Of a stretch of 64,000 bases of DNA, positions 33,601 through 46,350 are shown in pieces. Made by a program: the position numbers and the translations under genes. The stretch is from Combretum micranthum. Taxonomy: Eukaryota > Streptophyta > Magnoliopsida > Myrtales > Combretaceae. Numbering within the stretch: position 1 is the stretch's first letter; each line of letters starts with the position of its first letter. The notes under the pieces were generated by a model. The model had not been told where the DNA came from and ran no database searches. It saw only the letters and a list, made by a program, of their open reading frames with translations. The stretch covers positions 124,001-188,000 of the forward strand of contig JAMXBD010000641.1 of NCBI GenBank assembly GCA_024138025.1, given 5' to 3'.

Positions 33601-36600
33601 TCGCATCATGGATATGCATTATTTTGTGCACTTCCTAGGAGCTGCTTTTACTGCATCCAGGAGAAGATAGGACATGCAGGACATCTTAGCACTGTTTGAA
33701 ATTGAAAGGCAATTTAGAATATAATGATTCATAGTAGGCTTGCTTAAGAAGGCCTTATTTTTCAGTTATTCACTGAAAAATGCTGGGTGTTGGCTATACT
33801 TGATATGATGAATTTGAAGTTAAGGCTTCTGATGATCCCTTAGGGCATATTTATGCCTGGCTGCTGGTTTTGGCAGCATCCTTTTGGGCTGGATATGGGT
33901 CTTTCTTTGCTTTCTTGAAAATCTTAAAATTTCAAGAGCTATATCAGACAGAATGGTTCATATTCTGAATAAATTTTATGCTACCTTTTCTACTATGTGT
34001 TCATTAGCTTTGCATGTGATGACACACATAGCGAATGCTGAAATTGCTGTTAATTGACATTCACATTTCAACATAATCTGGCTTTACAGGTTTTACTATT
34101 AACAAAATGATGTTTGTACTTTGGTTTTCTAATGTTGTTGCAGTTTAAAGATTCTGGAGGATTTGAGTCACTAGTAACTGGGAAGACAACTGATATGCAG
34201 CGGATTGATGTCAATGAAAGAATAATTGGTCTTGAGCGCCTGAATCCAACACCTAGGCCAACAACGTAGGTGCTTTTAAACACTATCATTTTCATTATGT
34301 TCCTTGGGAGATGCATTTATTTGTTTGTTCAGCAACCCAGGTCACCATATTTGGAAGGTCAGTGGAATTTTGAGTGGTTTGGTTCAGGAAGCCCTGGGCT
34401 ACTTGCTGCTAGATTGATATTTGAGTGAGTTCTTTGATTCCAGTCTCCATTTCCATTTGGATGAATTCATACCATCTCTTGTTTGGTTTTTGTCCTAGTC
34501 TTACCAATCATCATTTTCTTATACCAGAAACCTATTTTGCTTGGCAGGAGATTTCCCACATCTTTGGCTAATCTCTCGATGGATGTTTTAATCAAAGATA
34601 GTTATGCAAAGATTACAGCCAAGCTGATGTTTCTAAACTCAGTGAGTCCCATTAGCCACCGTTTGTTTGTCGTAAGACCATTTAAATGACCTGAGGCAGG
34701 CATTAAAATTGTAATTTAAAGAAAGCTGATAATATTATTGCTGTGTTCTAGATATGAATTTTAAAGACTTGAGGCAGGCATTAAATCACAATTTAAAGGA
34801 AGCTGATAACACTATTTTTTCTGTTCTAGATATGATCTCTCGTTTGAAGCACTCTTCCCATCGTTAAGCTATTCATCTGTTGCTGGCCATTAAAAATGCT
34901 GTCTATCTTCACTCATAGAAATAGTTAAAACAGTTGCACAAGATATTAATTTGGATTATGGTAAAGCAATTATGTGCCAAGAGTTCAAGTCTTCTTTCTT
35001 AGAAATACCCATTGTTGACCTTATATTCTTTTCTTCCTCTTCCTCTTTACTCGTTCTCTCATTTGATCACTAAATGAACTGGTGAATGAACCAATCAATC
35101 ATCCAATGTTCTGGTGCTTGTGTTGAATTTTGTCCCTTCTGAACTCTTTGACGCTGCAATGAGTCAAGGCATTCTTAGTTTAGCAAGCCTAGTCTAACTG
35201 GCCTTAAAAAGGGGAATTGGGAAGACTTTCCCTAAAAGCAGTGTTTTGAATTATCCAGATAACATTATCTCTGTGATGAAGGTTTCTTCATCTTTTGGAT
35301 GTCACTTCTCTAAAGAAAGATTTTTGACAAGAGGTCATCAAGAAAACCAATTTTACAATATATTCTGTACAGGCCTTGTTTGTTAATTTCAATTAAAAGT
35401 AATGATAAAACTTATGGCTTTGTTACTCCAAATTCATCTGAATTTTCATTCCTCTCTTTATTAGGATCTAAGAATTGGGACCTATGGAGTAACAAATGTA
35501 TATTCGCATCTTTATATTCTCAACTTTTAGAGTGAGGCTTGATCTAAAAATAATTGTCTTTAGGATTTCAAATTGTCTTTTTCGTGAACAGGATGTTAGA
35601 CCTTGACAGTTGTTGGTCAACTGATAAATTTCTTATTTTTCTCCAGGTAGAAAGCAAATTCATTCTTTCCACCAAATTATCTGTGGAAGGGCCTCTTCGG
35701 ATGAAAGAGGAGTACATTGAAGGAGTTTTTGAGATGCCAACAGTTGTTGAAGAAACAGTGCCAGAACAGTTAAAAGGTGCCATTGGACAGGCAGCAAATA
35801 CCATGCAACAACTTCCAGTTCCTATTAGAGATGCTATTACCAGTGGATTGAAAGTTCCTTTAAGTAAGCATTAATATGCTATTACTACTTCAACTTTTAC
35901 TTGCTACAGCCTTTTTTTTTTTTTCTCAAGGTCCTCTAAATGTAGCAAGTTCTCATTTAATTTTGCTCATCTTATTTTACATTATTTGTTTGATTATATT
36001 TTTATTATGTCAATAAGAATTATGTAATTTCTCTTAGTCTCTCCCTGCCTCATATGAAGTCATTCTTTGCAATGTTATCAGGTGGGACTTTCCAGAGGCT
36101 TTTCATGATTTCTTACCTCGATGAAGAAATACTTGTAAGTTCTTTCCTAGTACTATCTGTTATGAATCTGGGTTAGAGATCTAACTAAGGGTGATTTTCT
36201 TGTAAAATGTGTTGAGGACTCATTGAGGAGAGAATCCTTTGATATCCTAGAATTGAGGACACACTAGAGGGATTCATTTTATCACATAAAGTACTGGCTA
36301 CCCTTAAAACTACTTTAGACTTACTTTAAAGACAACTTTTCCTGCTTGCATCATTCCTTCTCAAGAAGAAAAAAATATACACACAATATTGCTTTCCATA
36401 AATATGAAAAACAACAAATGTATCTAACAAGGTCTTTCAAATAGAACAAAAATAAAAAATAGCAAGGATAGATTTTTATGTTCCTACTCCACAGTGATTC
36501 TTTTTCCTCCTAGCATTCCATGCCTCTATGAATGGGCTTGTTCTCAAGCTCAAGTAATTGCTTGACTTAAAAGGAAATATCTGCTGCTTAGAAATGGTGG

Positions 36601-38477
36601 TGGCTGCCCATGAAAGCATCAGTTGATATTTATATTGATGTGTGGAAAAATTTAGCATGGTCAATGGGGAACTTAAGACTATTCAAATCTTCTATTAGGA
36701 CAACTTTGGCTGTGATGACGCTGAAGAAGATGGCACAGCTTGTGTGGGTCAAGTAGGTTGTTTACCCTCTTGTAAGAGCATGGATGGATGCATGATGGCT
36801 TGCTCGCTTTGGTTTGTTGCACATTGCATCATTGCAAGGAGAAACAATCCATGGCAACATGGTTATTTATGATGTTGTCACCAGCCATTTTATGCCTTGC
36901 AATGTCATCTTTCATTGGGTCATTGTCCACTGGATTAGGGTGGATGTGGTAGTTAGCAGCCATCTGACTTTTCTCTGCCTCTGACACTTGCTTCACCAAA
37001 ATGACCAGAAAGTTCCATCCTAACCTCCAGCAGGGTCAGCTTTTCAGTTATCTTAGCAACTACAGCTCTTATGTTATGTTTGGAATGTGGGAATGGACTA
37101 AAACAAAATTGTAATTCTGGGTTTCATTTCCATCCCTATATTTAGAAGTGTTTTTAAAAGCTAGAACTGCAAGTCCCAAGAATTGACAATTTGGGTTTTG
37201 AGGGGGAATCCAATTTTGCCTTTAAGTTAGTGGAATTGTGATTTCTTTTTTTCTCTCATTAATGCTAACTATTTAAATTACTTTTTTATTCAACCGCATA
37301 TTTATTATTTATATTTGTTACTAAGGGCATTCTTTTTTAAATAAGACACTTTATTCCATTCTATTCTGTGGTATTTCCAAATATAGGAATGAATTTCTCA
37401 TTCTCTTATTCATTCCATTCGATTCAATTTCATTCTATCTCATCCCTTTGATTCAAATCCATTCCATTTCAGAGGATTCTTTTGTACCAAATGTGACTTA
37501 GGGTTTTTCTTTCATCCTCTTGCCTTGCTTGGTCTTGCTCAGTCTTGCTCGTATTGTTGAAGAAACGCATCAAATCAGTCTTACTGGCTTTGATTCCGAG
37601 TTGTCATGGGTATGGGTTAGATGTCAAGTTAAAAGTAAAGTGGGTTGAAAGCTCTCTAAGTAGAGAATCCTTCAACTGGACAGAGATAACTGCTATAGAC
37701 TAACTTCAAAAATAACATGTTTTTCTTTGCTTTATTCCTTCTTCAGAAGAAGTATAAGCTTCCTGATAATGCTTTTGCTAAATAAGAGACAGAAATGTGT
37801 CTAACAGTATCTCCTAAAATGCATCATAACTCAGAAAATAACAAAAATAAATATTTATTTTCTTACTTTAGAGATACTTATTTCCTACTATAAAGATATA
37901 TAAAAAACTCTTTTAACAGTCTTTTCTCTTGGTAGATACTCCCGATACTACCTGTTTGTAATCAGTCTGAAAAGAAAATTTGAACTTTCCAATCCATCTA
38001 TGTGCTGGTGGGATGGTAAGATATACAATGCTTGATGCTTCTTTAATTGAGGATTAGACCCGGACCCATAAAATGTTAGGGATCTAGATTTCTGATTATT
38101 CATTACTGGAATGATATTTTGCTCTGCAGAACTTAATTCTTCTCCCCGTAGGTTGGGATTGAGGATAAAATCCCAGACCTTTGATCACAAATATTAAAAC
38201 TCTACCTGAACCATATTATTGGCCTATTCTGCCTGGATATTTAATGGAAGGTACGGTCGAGATTAAGATGTTGAACATAAGATTTCCCAGATTTAACTTG
38301 CTGGATAAGCTTGGCATTTTGTAGTGTACATAAGGGAACAGGACCTTGCTATGCGTTTTAATGTTTTGCCATTGCTTGTTGCAGATAATTAGGAATACTG
38401 CTGGAGTGCCTGAAGTTCTTACGAGGTTGGATGTTCCTACTGCAATGGCAGAACCCATCCTGGAGTATGAGAGCTAA
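30637..38477 (+). CDS. PAP13: plastid-lipid-associated protein / fibrillin, PAP13 (FBN7) type
   Basis: Seven exons: 30637-30894, 34144-34265, 34341-34424, 34548-34641, 35647-35863, 36082-36134 and 38385-38477. All have GT..AG introns and matching phases, giving 306 residues. Residues 1 to about 55 are Ser/Pro/Arg-rich with almost no acidic residues, a likely chloroplast transit peptide. Then come VQGAPATYAKEMERLSAKES, the block NERIIGLERLNPTPRPTT, the PAP core SPYLEGQWNFEWFGSGSPG, RMKEEYIEGVFE, VPEQLKGAIGQ and the C-terminal MISYLDEEILIIRNTAGVPE, which holds the YLDEEILI signature of fibrillins. The whole is close to my memory of Arabidopsis PAP13 (FBN7 subgroup). Fibrillins are lipocalin-fold proteins of plastoglobules and thylakoids that bind lipids, quinones or carotenoids. 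Intron 1 (3.25 kb) carries a TRIM and intron 6 a MITE, yet every exon is intact. Start: first ATG in frame, after a CT-rich leader. Confidence 0.93.
32432..33307 (+). mobile_element. complete TRIM retrotransposon (876 bp) in intron 1 of the fibrillin gene
   Basis: Two short direct LTRs (32432-32687 and 33062-33307) flank about 374 bp of non-coding sequence. The primer-binding site TGGTATTAGAGCC (32689-32701) differs by one base from the initiator-tRNA-Met type TGGTATCAGAGCC. A purine-rich ACTTGAGCGAGAG precedes the 3' LTR. A perfect AAAGA duplication flanks the element (32427-32431 and 33308-33312). There is no coding capacity, the definition of a TRIM. The LTR starts TGTT and ends CAACA (mutated to TAATA in the 5' copy). 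Confidence 0.92.
34688..34836. repeat. tandem duplication (about 78 and 71 bp) in fibrillin intron 4
   Basis: 34688-34765 and 34766-34836 share GAGGCAGGCATTAAA, AATTTAAAG, AAGCTGATAA and TGTTCTAGATATGA, with a few substitutions and a short deletion. It lies 46 bp after the exon 4 donor and does not touch the splice sites. Confidence 0.85.
37071..37500. mobile_element. MITE in intron 6 of the fibrillin gene
   Basis: The left end ATGTTATGTTTGGAATGTGG and the inverted right end (TAAGTCACATTTGGTACAAA) are imperfect terminal repeats. Inside, GGAATGGA / TCCATTCC words are spread symmetrically. It is the same general type as the element at 50633-51055. The target duplication is not clear. Confidence 0.6.
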
Positions 38478-41400
38478 AATCTACATGTTTACTATAAACA
38501 GAAGGGGAGTAAAGTCCAACTCCAACTTTCTAACGGATTTCATTTTTCTCCTTTTATCTTATATTTAGCATGGACATAAAGCTGAGCTGGGCGAAGCAAA
38601 GATTTTATTTTTACTTGTGCACTGTGTATATATCTGGATAAAATAAAAATCATTCTCAAGGTTTCTGTGTAGTTTTTCCTGCACCATTCCTTGGAATATT
38701 TCGTTTCATAATTTATGCAACGTGCTATGGCAACTTGATAGTGGGAAGCTTATAATTGATGTAATAGTCAATGAAAAGGATTTTAATATAGAGGAAGAAA
38801 CCAATGATGATTGGAGGCCGATGGGAAATATATTATGAGTATTCAACTGGGAATGTGACCATACAAATTGATCAAATAGTGGAATGAACTGTTGTACTAA
38901 TCCTTGGTCGTTGCTGCTGTTTGGATTGTCGGAATTTTATTTGTATCAAATTTATTTTGTAACTTATCAGTATTCGGTTTGGTCAATTTATGATTAAAAT
39001 TGTTAGTTTTTTATGATATTATAGCTGTTTCGATTTAATATCGATTCAATTTGAAACTAAAATTAAAATGATACTAAACTGACTATCCAACAATCGGCAA
39101 ACTAATCTTTTTTTACTTTTTCTTTTTTTTTTTAGCCTTGACAAACTAATCCTTAAATCGACCTAACATGACTGAATTTAGTTCTTGTGTTGCATGTCCC
39201 AACTTGTGAATTGTAATTGATTCATATAATATATCATATTTTATTTATATTTAGGCGTAATCTTATATCGATAACTTGCAAAAAGAAAATAAAATTATCA
39301 AACACTACTGGCATTTATTATTCTAATTTATATCCAATATAAGTGACCATTATTTAAAAAAAAAAGAAAAGTAAGAACTACTGCGTCACTATAGCACCTA
39401 GTCCATATATATATATATATATATATATTATTTGGGATTAATTTTGCAAAATGTAAAATACAAACCTATAAAACAAATACAAAGCAAAGAAAACACAGCA
39501 AAGTATGTTTACGTATATATATTCTTATTTAGTTACTTTTTGTTTTTTCGTACGTACGTATGTATTCGTGTTTGTAATTTATGGTTTCTTTTATATTTTT
39601 TGAATTGGATAATCAAAGGTATGATGCACAGCGGCCAGTACATCATATGGAATATGTTGAAACATGTCATCCATGTTATATGAACAGGTTATCCTGGAAA
39701 TGTTTTGTTTCTGACCTGCAAATAAATACTTATCATATATTATGGAATATAATTACTGCTTACTATAGATTATTTTTTTCTTAGTTTATTTAACACGTGA
39801 CAAGTATTTGGTTGCGGATACAAAAATATAACATATATTTAGGACAACAAATTCCAAGCTTCTACTAGTAAATATAATTGGGTAGGTGCTAGATCAAGAT
39901 AACTCATCTAAAAAGTTACCAAAATAGGAAAGGTGGTAAATTAATTACTAAAATAAATCATTGAATTCGTATTTTGGAGATTAAAAATAGGAATATGTAG
40001 GCACATTACATGTGAGAAAAATGCAAGTTCAAGGCTATTGTGCATCTTTGAGGTAGACATCTCCCGGAGCAGATTGGTTCGAACTAGATCCACCTGTTGG
40101 GTCCGCAAAACATGGATTCGGAACTATTTCGTTTTAATAGCAAGGCTATTTAGACCTGTGGACCGGCTGTTGCATGGAGAGGGTTTAAACAAGTCCGATC
40201 CTTTTTTAAAAAAAAAAGAAATTCCCACCTTTTAGTAAGCAAAAAATCATGCCATAATTGCTATTTTTTATCTTTTATTTTTATTTAGATGGACCTTTTT
40301 AGAATTGTCGATTCAGATGGATCTATGGAAATGGACTCGTGTAGATCCACCAAACTTCCTGCCGTGGTCAAGTCCCAGTTCAGACCTGACTTGAGGAGTT
40401 GTCAACTTTGGGGTGCGAGTCAGTGCCGTGTGTTTTACCGTCGTGCACGATGAAGATGCATACGGTTCAGCTATTCCAGATGTTTAACTTTTGCGCTTGT
40501 TCACATTGCATATGGAGCAGCCGTTGCGAATGTAGAAAATACAAACTATGTGCTCCGCTGTTATAAATCTCCAATGAGTGGATCTGCGAGTCATTTCATA
40601 ATAATTAATTTCATTCAAGTAATTCATTTTGAAAAAAAAAAAAAAATCAAGTTTGGCAAAAAAATTCAAAATTGGGCTTATCCCTCTACTAATTTCATTG
40701 GTGGTATCTCTCCAAGAAGAAAAAGGTGACTTTTTGCCCGAAACGCCATTTGAATTATTTCACAATAATAAATAATTTGAAAACGACCAATATAAATTGA
40801 AGAGCACCCTCTGATTATTGCCCCATTGCAAGCGATATTTCACGTCATTTTAACTTCTAATTTTATAGCTCTATGATTTATTACATCCACAAACCAAAGT
40901 CACATTTTTAAATTGCTTGTTGCGATTAACATTGACCAGGAAAGCTAACAACCTGCTTTAGCCCAACTTACTCATCTTCAAATGGTGGATTAAGTAAGCT
41001 AACCATCAAGACGGACAGAAGATGATACGACTAGAGGAGATTGGATTTTAATTAAGTTAATACTAGATATCTATATGTATCCGCTTAGTATTATAATTAT
41101 ATTGTATTTTATATATGTATACAAATTTTATTAATAATTTAACCATGATATTTTCTTACTTCCTAAGTATCAAAAAATCATTCAATAAATAATTAATGAT
41201 ATTTACTACATTTAGTAACATATTGTATACATATTACTTGAAGGTTAATTATCAATTAAATATAGAGTTAATACATGATTTAATTAATGTTATTTGGAAA
41301 TGTTTTATGTGATAAAATGACAACGTTTATAATATGAATAATAAAATTATTAGTTGTAGTGTAATACGAATAAAAAATAGTTGTTCATAGAAATTTAATT

Positions 41401-41505
41401 AGTTAAATATAATTTTATATTAAATGAATTTAAGTCTATTAGCAATTGTGAAAGGAAAAAAAGTTAAAAAAAAAAGTGAGAGTGGGAGTGAGAAAAAGAG
41501 AATGT
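38478..41505. other. intergenic DNA after the fibrillin gene
   Basis: The first ~180 bp should hold the fibrillin 3' UTR; an AATAAAAA signal lies near 38643. A CGGTTT-rich, AT-rich piece near 38960-39120 resembles decayed hAT MITEs. A TA microsatellite is at 39407-39430. No gene was recognised elsewhere. Confidence 0.4.
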
Positions 41506-41575
41506 ACTTGTAGGATGTAAATCCATGACCTCATGGATAAAAGAAACCAAATGTTTAATCACTACACTATCTACA
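41505..41575 (-). mobile_element. tRNA-derived SINE head, minus strand
   Basis: On the minus strand the sequence reads TAGTGTAGTGATTAAACAT (box A region), then CATGAGGTCATGGATTTACATCC, whose TGGATTTACATCC is a mutated box B. This order and spacing are typical of plant tRNA-derived SINE heads (..AGTGGTTAA..GAGGTCATGGGTTCAAATCC). Downstream on that strand (41500-41460) is a CT-rich and then T-rich segment that could be its tail. Confidence 0.5.
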
Positions 41576-41579
41576 TATT

Positions 41580-43530
41580 TCTATTATTATTTTCTTTTTG
41601 TAATATATATAATACATATATTTTTTTCTTATTTAAAAAATTCGAAAAGTTAACTTTTTCCTAGCTTGGAATATCTGCCCCCTTCGATCCACCCCTGCTG
41701 ACCATCTTGCCACCCTACTAAGGGTTTTCTTCTTCTTCTTCTTTTTTTTTTTTTTTTTTAACTTCTCAATTACATATTGGGGATATATTTGTAATTTATC
41801 CAATTTTATTATTAGAGTTAAAATTCAAGGGTTTATTAGATTAATATCTTATTTCAAAATAGAAAATCTGATAATTTCCTGTACTTACATATTTTTCTTT
41901 GTTATAGCGATTATTCAGTAATGCTAGATTGAGTTATTATCTTAATTGTCCTTATTCAGTTGTCAATATAAATCAGACTAATGGTTTTAAATGTACACTT
42001 TTGTAATTGGTATCATTATAATACATTAAAAATAGAACTAGCTTTGAAAAATTTAACATCTCAACTTTAAATTAGCTATTGCTCAAAATCATAGGATTAA
42101 TCCACTTGAATGAAACTAGCTTATCAGTTCTAAAGAACCGAAAATAGAATTTGAACTTAAAAAAAAAAAGAAAAAACTAATAGATGAATGGAGCAACTTG
42201 AAAATGATTCTAAGATTGAAAAAAAGAAGAAAAATGATTCTATGGCTATTTAAGAAATTGCAATGGTTAAAATAAAGTTAAAATTCAAAGTCATGGTAGT
42301 AACTTTTTTTCTCTGTATGAGCTACAGATTAGTCCACTTTAATATGTAGGTTAGGTGAAGTGAGCAAAATAGTGCACATATTAAACGGGTTGAAACTTTC
42401 AACTTAACTTGCTTTTTAAAAATTTTTTGGGGTTAAATGGGTATGGATAAAATGATATGCATAAAAATACTTTGATACCATAAGCATAAAATTGTGATAT
42501 CAAACCAATCTGAATAATAAATCAATATAATAAACTAATTTGTTCTTACCAACTTATTTCTATGTGATACACAAATAGATGAAACAGATTTCTTTCGACA
42601 CAACCCAGTTTTTTGAAAAATAAGACAAAGTAGAACTTAGAGTTGTTTAAAACTAGTCAATTATTATCCTTTAAAAGAAAAAATAAGTAGTACATGTCAT
42701 TCTCTATACTATTGATAAAATTCGTATTTAAATTATGCTACATCATATTAGCTGCTACAAATTCACCATGTATCTGTTATTGTTTGGAAAGTATACACTA
42801 GGATCTAGAAACTTGTAACTTTTCATCTTCTTTATCGATATTTTCATATATGTTTTCTAATTGAGTTATGCAACAGATGAGCTACAAAATTTGGCAAAGT
42901 ATTATTAGGTAAAGTAAATGCAATGCAAATACCATAACCCACATGATACAAATATAACAATGCAACAAACCAAATGCCTACATACATAAAACCTAGTTAT
43001 TATATCTTGTTTAGGTATGAGGTGTTATAAACAATATTACCGATGTCACTGTTCAAGACCAGTATTAGTATCAAAATGACCATTAACCTAAATAACACCA
43101 CACATCAAATTTTAGGAGCTTGTTTCATTTGTTGATATTATATGTACGATCTATAAAATAAAATAGTACCTATACTTGCAACTCAGTTGCTAAGAATCAA
43201 ATTAGAACCTATAAATTATGAAATGACATTACAAGTTTCATTTAGTTTGATGAAGAGCTAATTTATGAAGCTTAAGATAGCTATAAAGAGTTGCAACACT
43301 ATTGATAAGCTGCCAACACCTGCATTGCTTGGTTAGTTGATTATGCAAACATTTCAATGGATAATCACTCTTTGTAGAAAATAACCATTTAGTGAAGAAC
43401 TCATTAAAGAAATGATATCATATAACTATCACAGAGGTTAATGGTATGCAAGAGCTTGGGTGCATGGGCATGATCAATGCTAAGATAGATATAATTGTCA
43501 CCTTTGTAAGAAAGCAATATTTATTTATTG
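41580..43530. other. intergenic AT-rich DNA, no gene recognised
   Basis: Contains a poly-T tract at 41741-41759 and scattered MITE-like words (for example AACGGGTTGAAAC near 42390). No element ends or coding sequence could be supported. Confidence 0.35.
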
Positions 43531-43539
43531 TAAGATCTC

Positions 43540-45440
43540 TCCCTTGCTTGTGATAAATGTGTTAAGAGACACTTTCGTGATAGTTGCCATGTCCTTGAAT
43601 AAGAAAACTCCATCCAAATTCAATAGGGCACTTAATAACATATATTTCAACCAATGTTTGAAGAATCTCACCTATAGTGGAGAGACTAAGCTATTTTCAA
43701 CCAAAAACAATGAAATTACCAACGAGGTACCACAACACTCACTTCAAAATTAAAGAATATTTGTGTGGGATATTTACCTAGAAATGATTTTAGACTTGAG
43801 CTATGATAGGTTTGCCAGTTTCAAATCCAAATTTGAGTTGTTGATGTATGTGGTTAGTTATAGGTCATAATATTAACATTGTAGTTATAATTAAACTTGA
43901 CAATAATGGAGAGTATTTGTATGGCGAGAAAAGTGAAGTAATAGAAAACGAAAGTCGTTATGAAAGAATGTATTGAGATATAAATTGATTTTTTTTGGAT
44001 AAGATTTATAAAGAGGGAAATAGTATCAAACCTCAAGGAAAATTTGACTTAGAAAATTGTCATGAAAAGAATTGTGAGGATAAGAGTATAAAGAGAGTGG
44101 AAAATCATGAAAACAAGACTTTACAAAATTTAAAGGAAAGCAATGATAAAAGAATTCTTCTTTACACAATTGAAAATGATAATGGTAAAATATTAAGATT
44201 GTAAAGTGAAAATTACAAAAAAAAAGAAAGATGATTAAAAGGAGTTGTGAAGAAGATTTAAATGCGACCCATGAAAAAAACTCTAGAGGAAGGTATGATA
44301 AAAAAGTTCCCCTTATGCTTTTACCACATTTCATTGACAATTCAGAGAAACAAGAGTTAATATCTTAGATTTGTAAATTCTTTTTGGATTGATGGAAATA
44401 AGAGGAAACCCCTTCTTGATAACAACCTCTAATTTACAATAGGATTCTTAGTGAGTTTTGCCATGGGATGGAATTGAACTTAGAATGGGGGAAATTTTTG
44501 TATTGGAGGATAGAATTGACATTATGACATATAGAAAATCACCTTCTAAGCTAACGGATCAAAGAAGATATTTGATTCTTATATGTTTAGGTAATGTTGA
44601 GATTCCTCACGTGTTATGTGATGTAGGTGAAAATGTATCACTTTTCCATTACAAATAAACAATGTGTACTAGGACATAGACCAATCATAATTACCCTAAT
44701 GTTAGCTGATGACACTGTTATGTGATTGTGAAGTATCATTCCAACCTTCTATATTGTCCATTTTTAGCCATTTCTTATGCTCTTGTGAATGTGGAGAGGT
44801 GTTTAGTAATACTAAGAGAGCATAATAAGAAGATCCACTTTCAAATAATGGCAAAGGACTTGTGAGAAACCATAGGAAGATCGATCTATGTTGCTAATGA
44901 GCTTTATAAGAAGGCCACAATGAGAGAGTAATAGAAAGCCATGGGAAACATAGAAAGTTAGAGTTAAAATAGAAAAGGGGGAAAATGATGATTTTTTAAA
45001 AGAGCGAATTAATAAGATGACAATGGTTATAAAGGCCAAATCAATTTAAAGGAGGACATTCATGAACTATCAAACCACTTAAGAAACCGACAGTAAAAAT
45101 TGAGAGAAGCATAATATTTATAGTCCTAGACCTTTCATTGTGTAGTATTGAGGGTTGAACTATATTACAATGCATCCACTATGAATAAACTCAAGAAGAG
45201 AGGAGGAATTTAATGTTTGTAACTTCAACCTAGGCAACTTTTTCTATTTTATTTTGATCTTCTTATTTCTTTTTAGTTAGTAAAAGTAATCATGTACTTT
45301 GTAATCTCTATTGGACATAGGTTTTTCAATTCTAAGAATGAACCTTTTGGGGATTAATTAATAGAATTTAAAATTGCAGTAACTTAGATATGAAAGAACT
45401 TGACAAAAAAGCTTATGTTTTAGATAAGCCTAGAGGAGAA
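43540..45440 (+). pseudogene. decayed gypsy-type retroelement fragment with protease-like sequence
   Basis: The frame 44458-44658 has KLTDQRRYLILICLGNVEIP followed by HVLCDVGENVSLFHYK. This fits the retropepsin region of Athila/Tat-type polyproteins (IPC.IGN...ALCDLGASINLMP), with the catalytic D-x-G as DVG. Shorter Lys/Glu-rich frames before it (43995-44204) and sequence after it are full of stops. No LTRs could be delimited, and the sequence up to about 47400 may belong to the same relic. Confidence 0.45.
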
Positions 45441-46017
45441 CAACATGCATTATATGCTTAAATACTGTGTTTTTATTTTGATTTTGGAAGCATGATGTCT
45501 GCATTAAGGGATATGATAAATTTATGATTATACATTACATCCTTAGAAGAAGGAGTTGTCAATACATTATCTACCCACTTATTAATGAGATAAGAGTAAC
45601 TTAATGCCACGATGAGTAACCTTTGGCTATTTGTATCTCACAAAATTGCTTCAATAAGATCCTTTGATATGTGTAGATAAATCTATATGTTCCCATGAGC
45701 AAGGAATAGTTGGTATGACTTTACAATTTTCCCTTTTCAAATGGTTTAAAAAGATTAATTAGACAGTGACCACAAAGAAAGAGGAAAAAAGTATATTGAG
45801 GTTTTCCAAATAGATGCATGAGGGAAAAAGATGAGAAAATAGACTCAAGTAATGTGAGTACAAGTACTGGAAAAAGAAAGAAAAAATTGCAAAATTGCTA
45901 CTTTACTACTTGACCATCTCAAGAAAGCACTAATTGTTTAGGCAAATTCCTTTACTCATGGCTATCTAGTACACACACACGCAAACTAATTATTAATACA
46001 CACGTTAATTCATTAAT

Positions 46018-46344
46018 GGGTAAATTATGCTAGAAGGTATCCGCATTTAAGGGTAAGTCATTTAAGGTATCAATGTTTCAAGTGGTTAAAAGAGAATTGA
46101 CGTTTCGCAAAGTGAATCAAATAGGTATCAATATTTTGTAAAGTTTATTTAAGGTATTAACGTTTGAATTAGTTTTCAATTAAGTTTCCTTAATTTTCAT
46201 TAATAGTCAAATATTGATACCTTATTTGACTCACTCAGTAAAACGTTATTCTCTTTTTAATCATTAAAACTTTGATTTTTCTTTTTAATTACTTGAAACG
46301 TTGATATTTTAAATGAACTTGATACCTTTGTATGTAATGTACCC
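46018..46344. mobile_element. 327-bp MITE with long inverted ends
   Basis: The left end GGGTAAATTATGCTAGAAGG and inverted right end GGGTACATTACATACAAAGG match over about 24 bp with a few differences, and the complementarity continues inward (GGTATCAATGTTTCAAGTGG against its inverse). ATTAAT flanks both ends (46012-46017 and 46345-46350). No transposase. The family is uncertain because a 6-bp duplication is not diagnostic. Confidence 0.7.
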
Positions 46345-46350
46345 ATTAAT

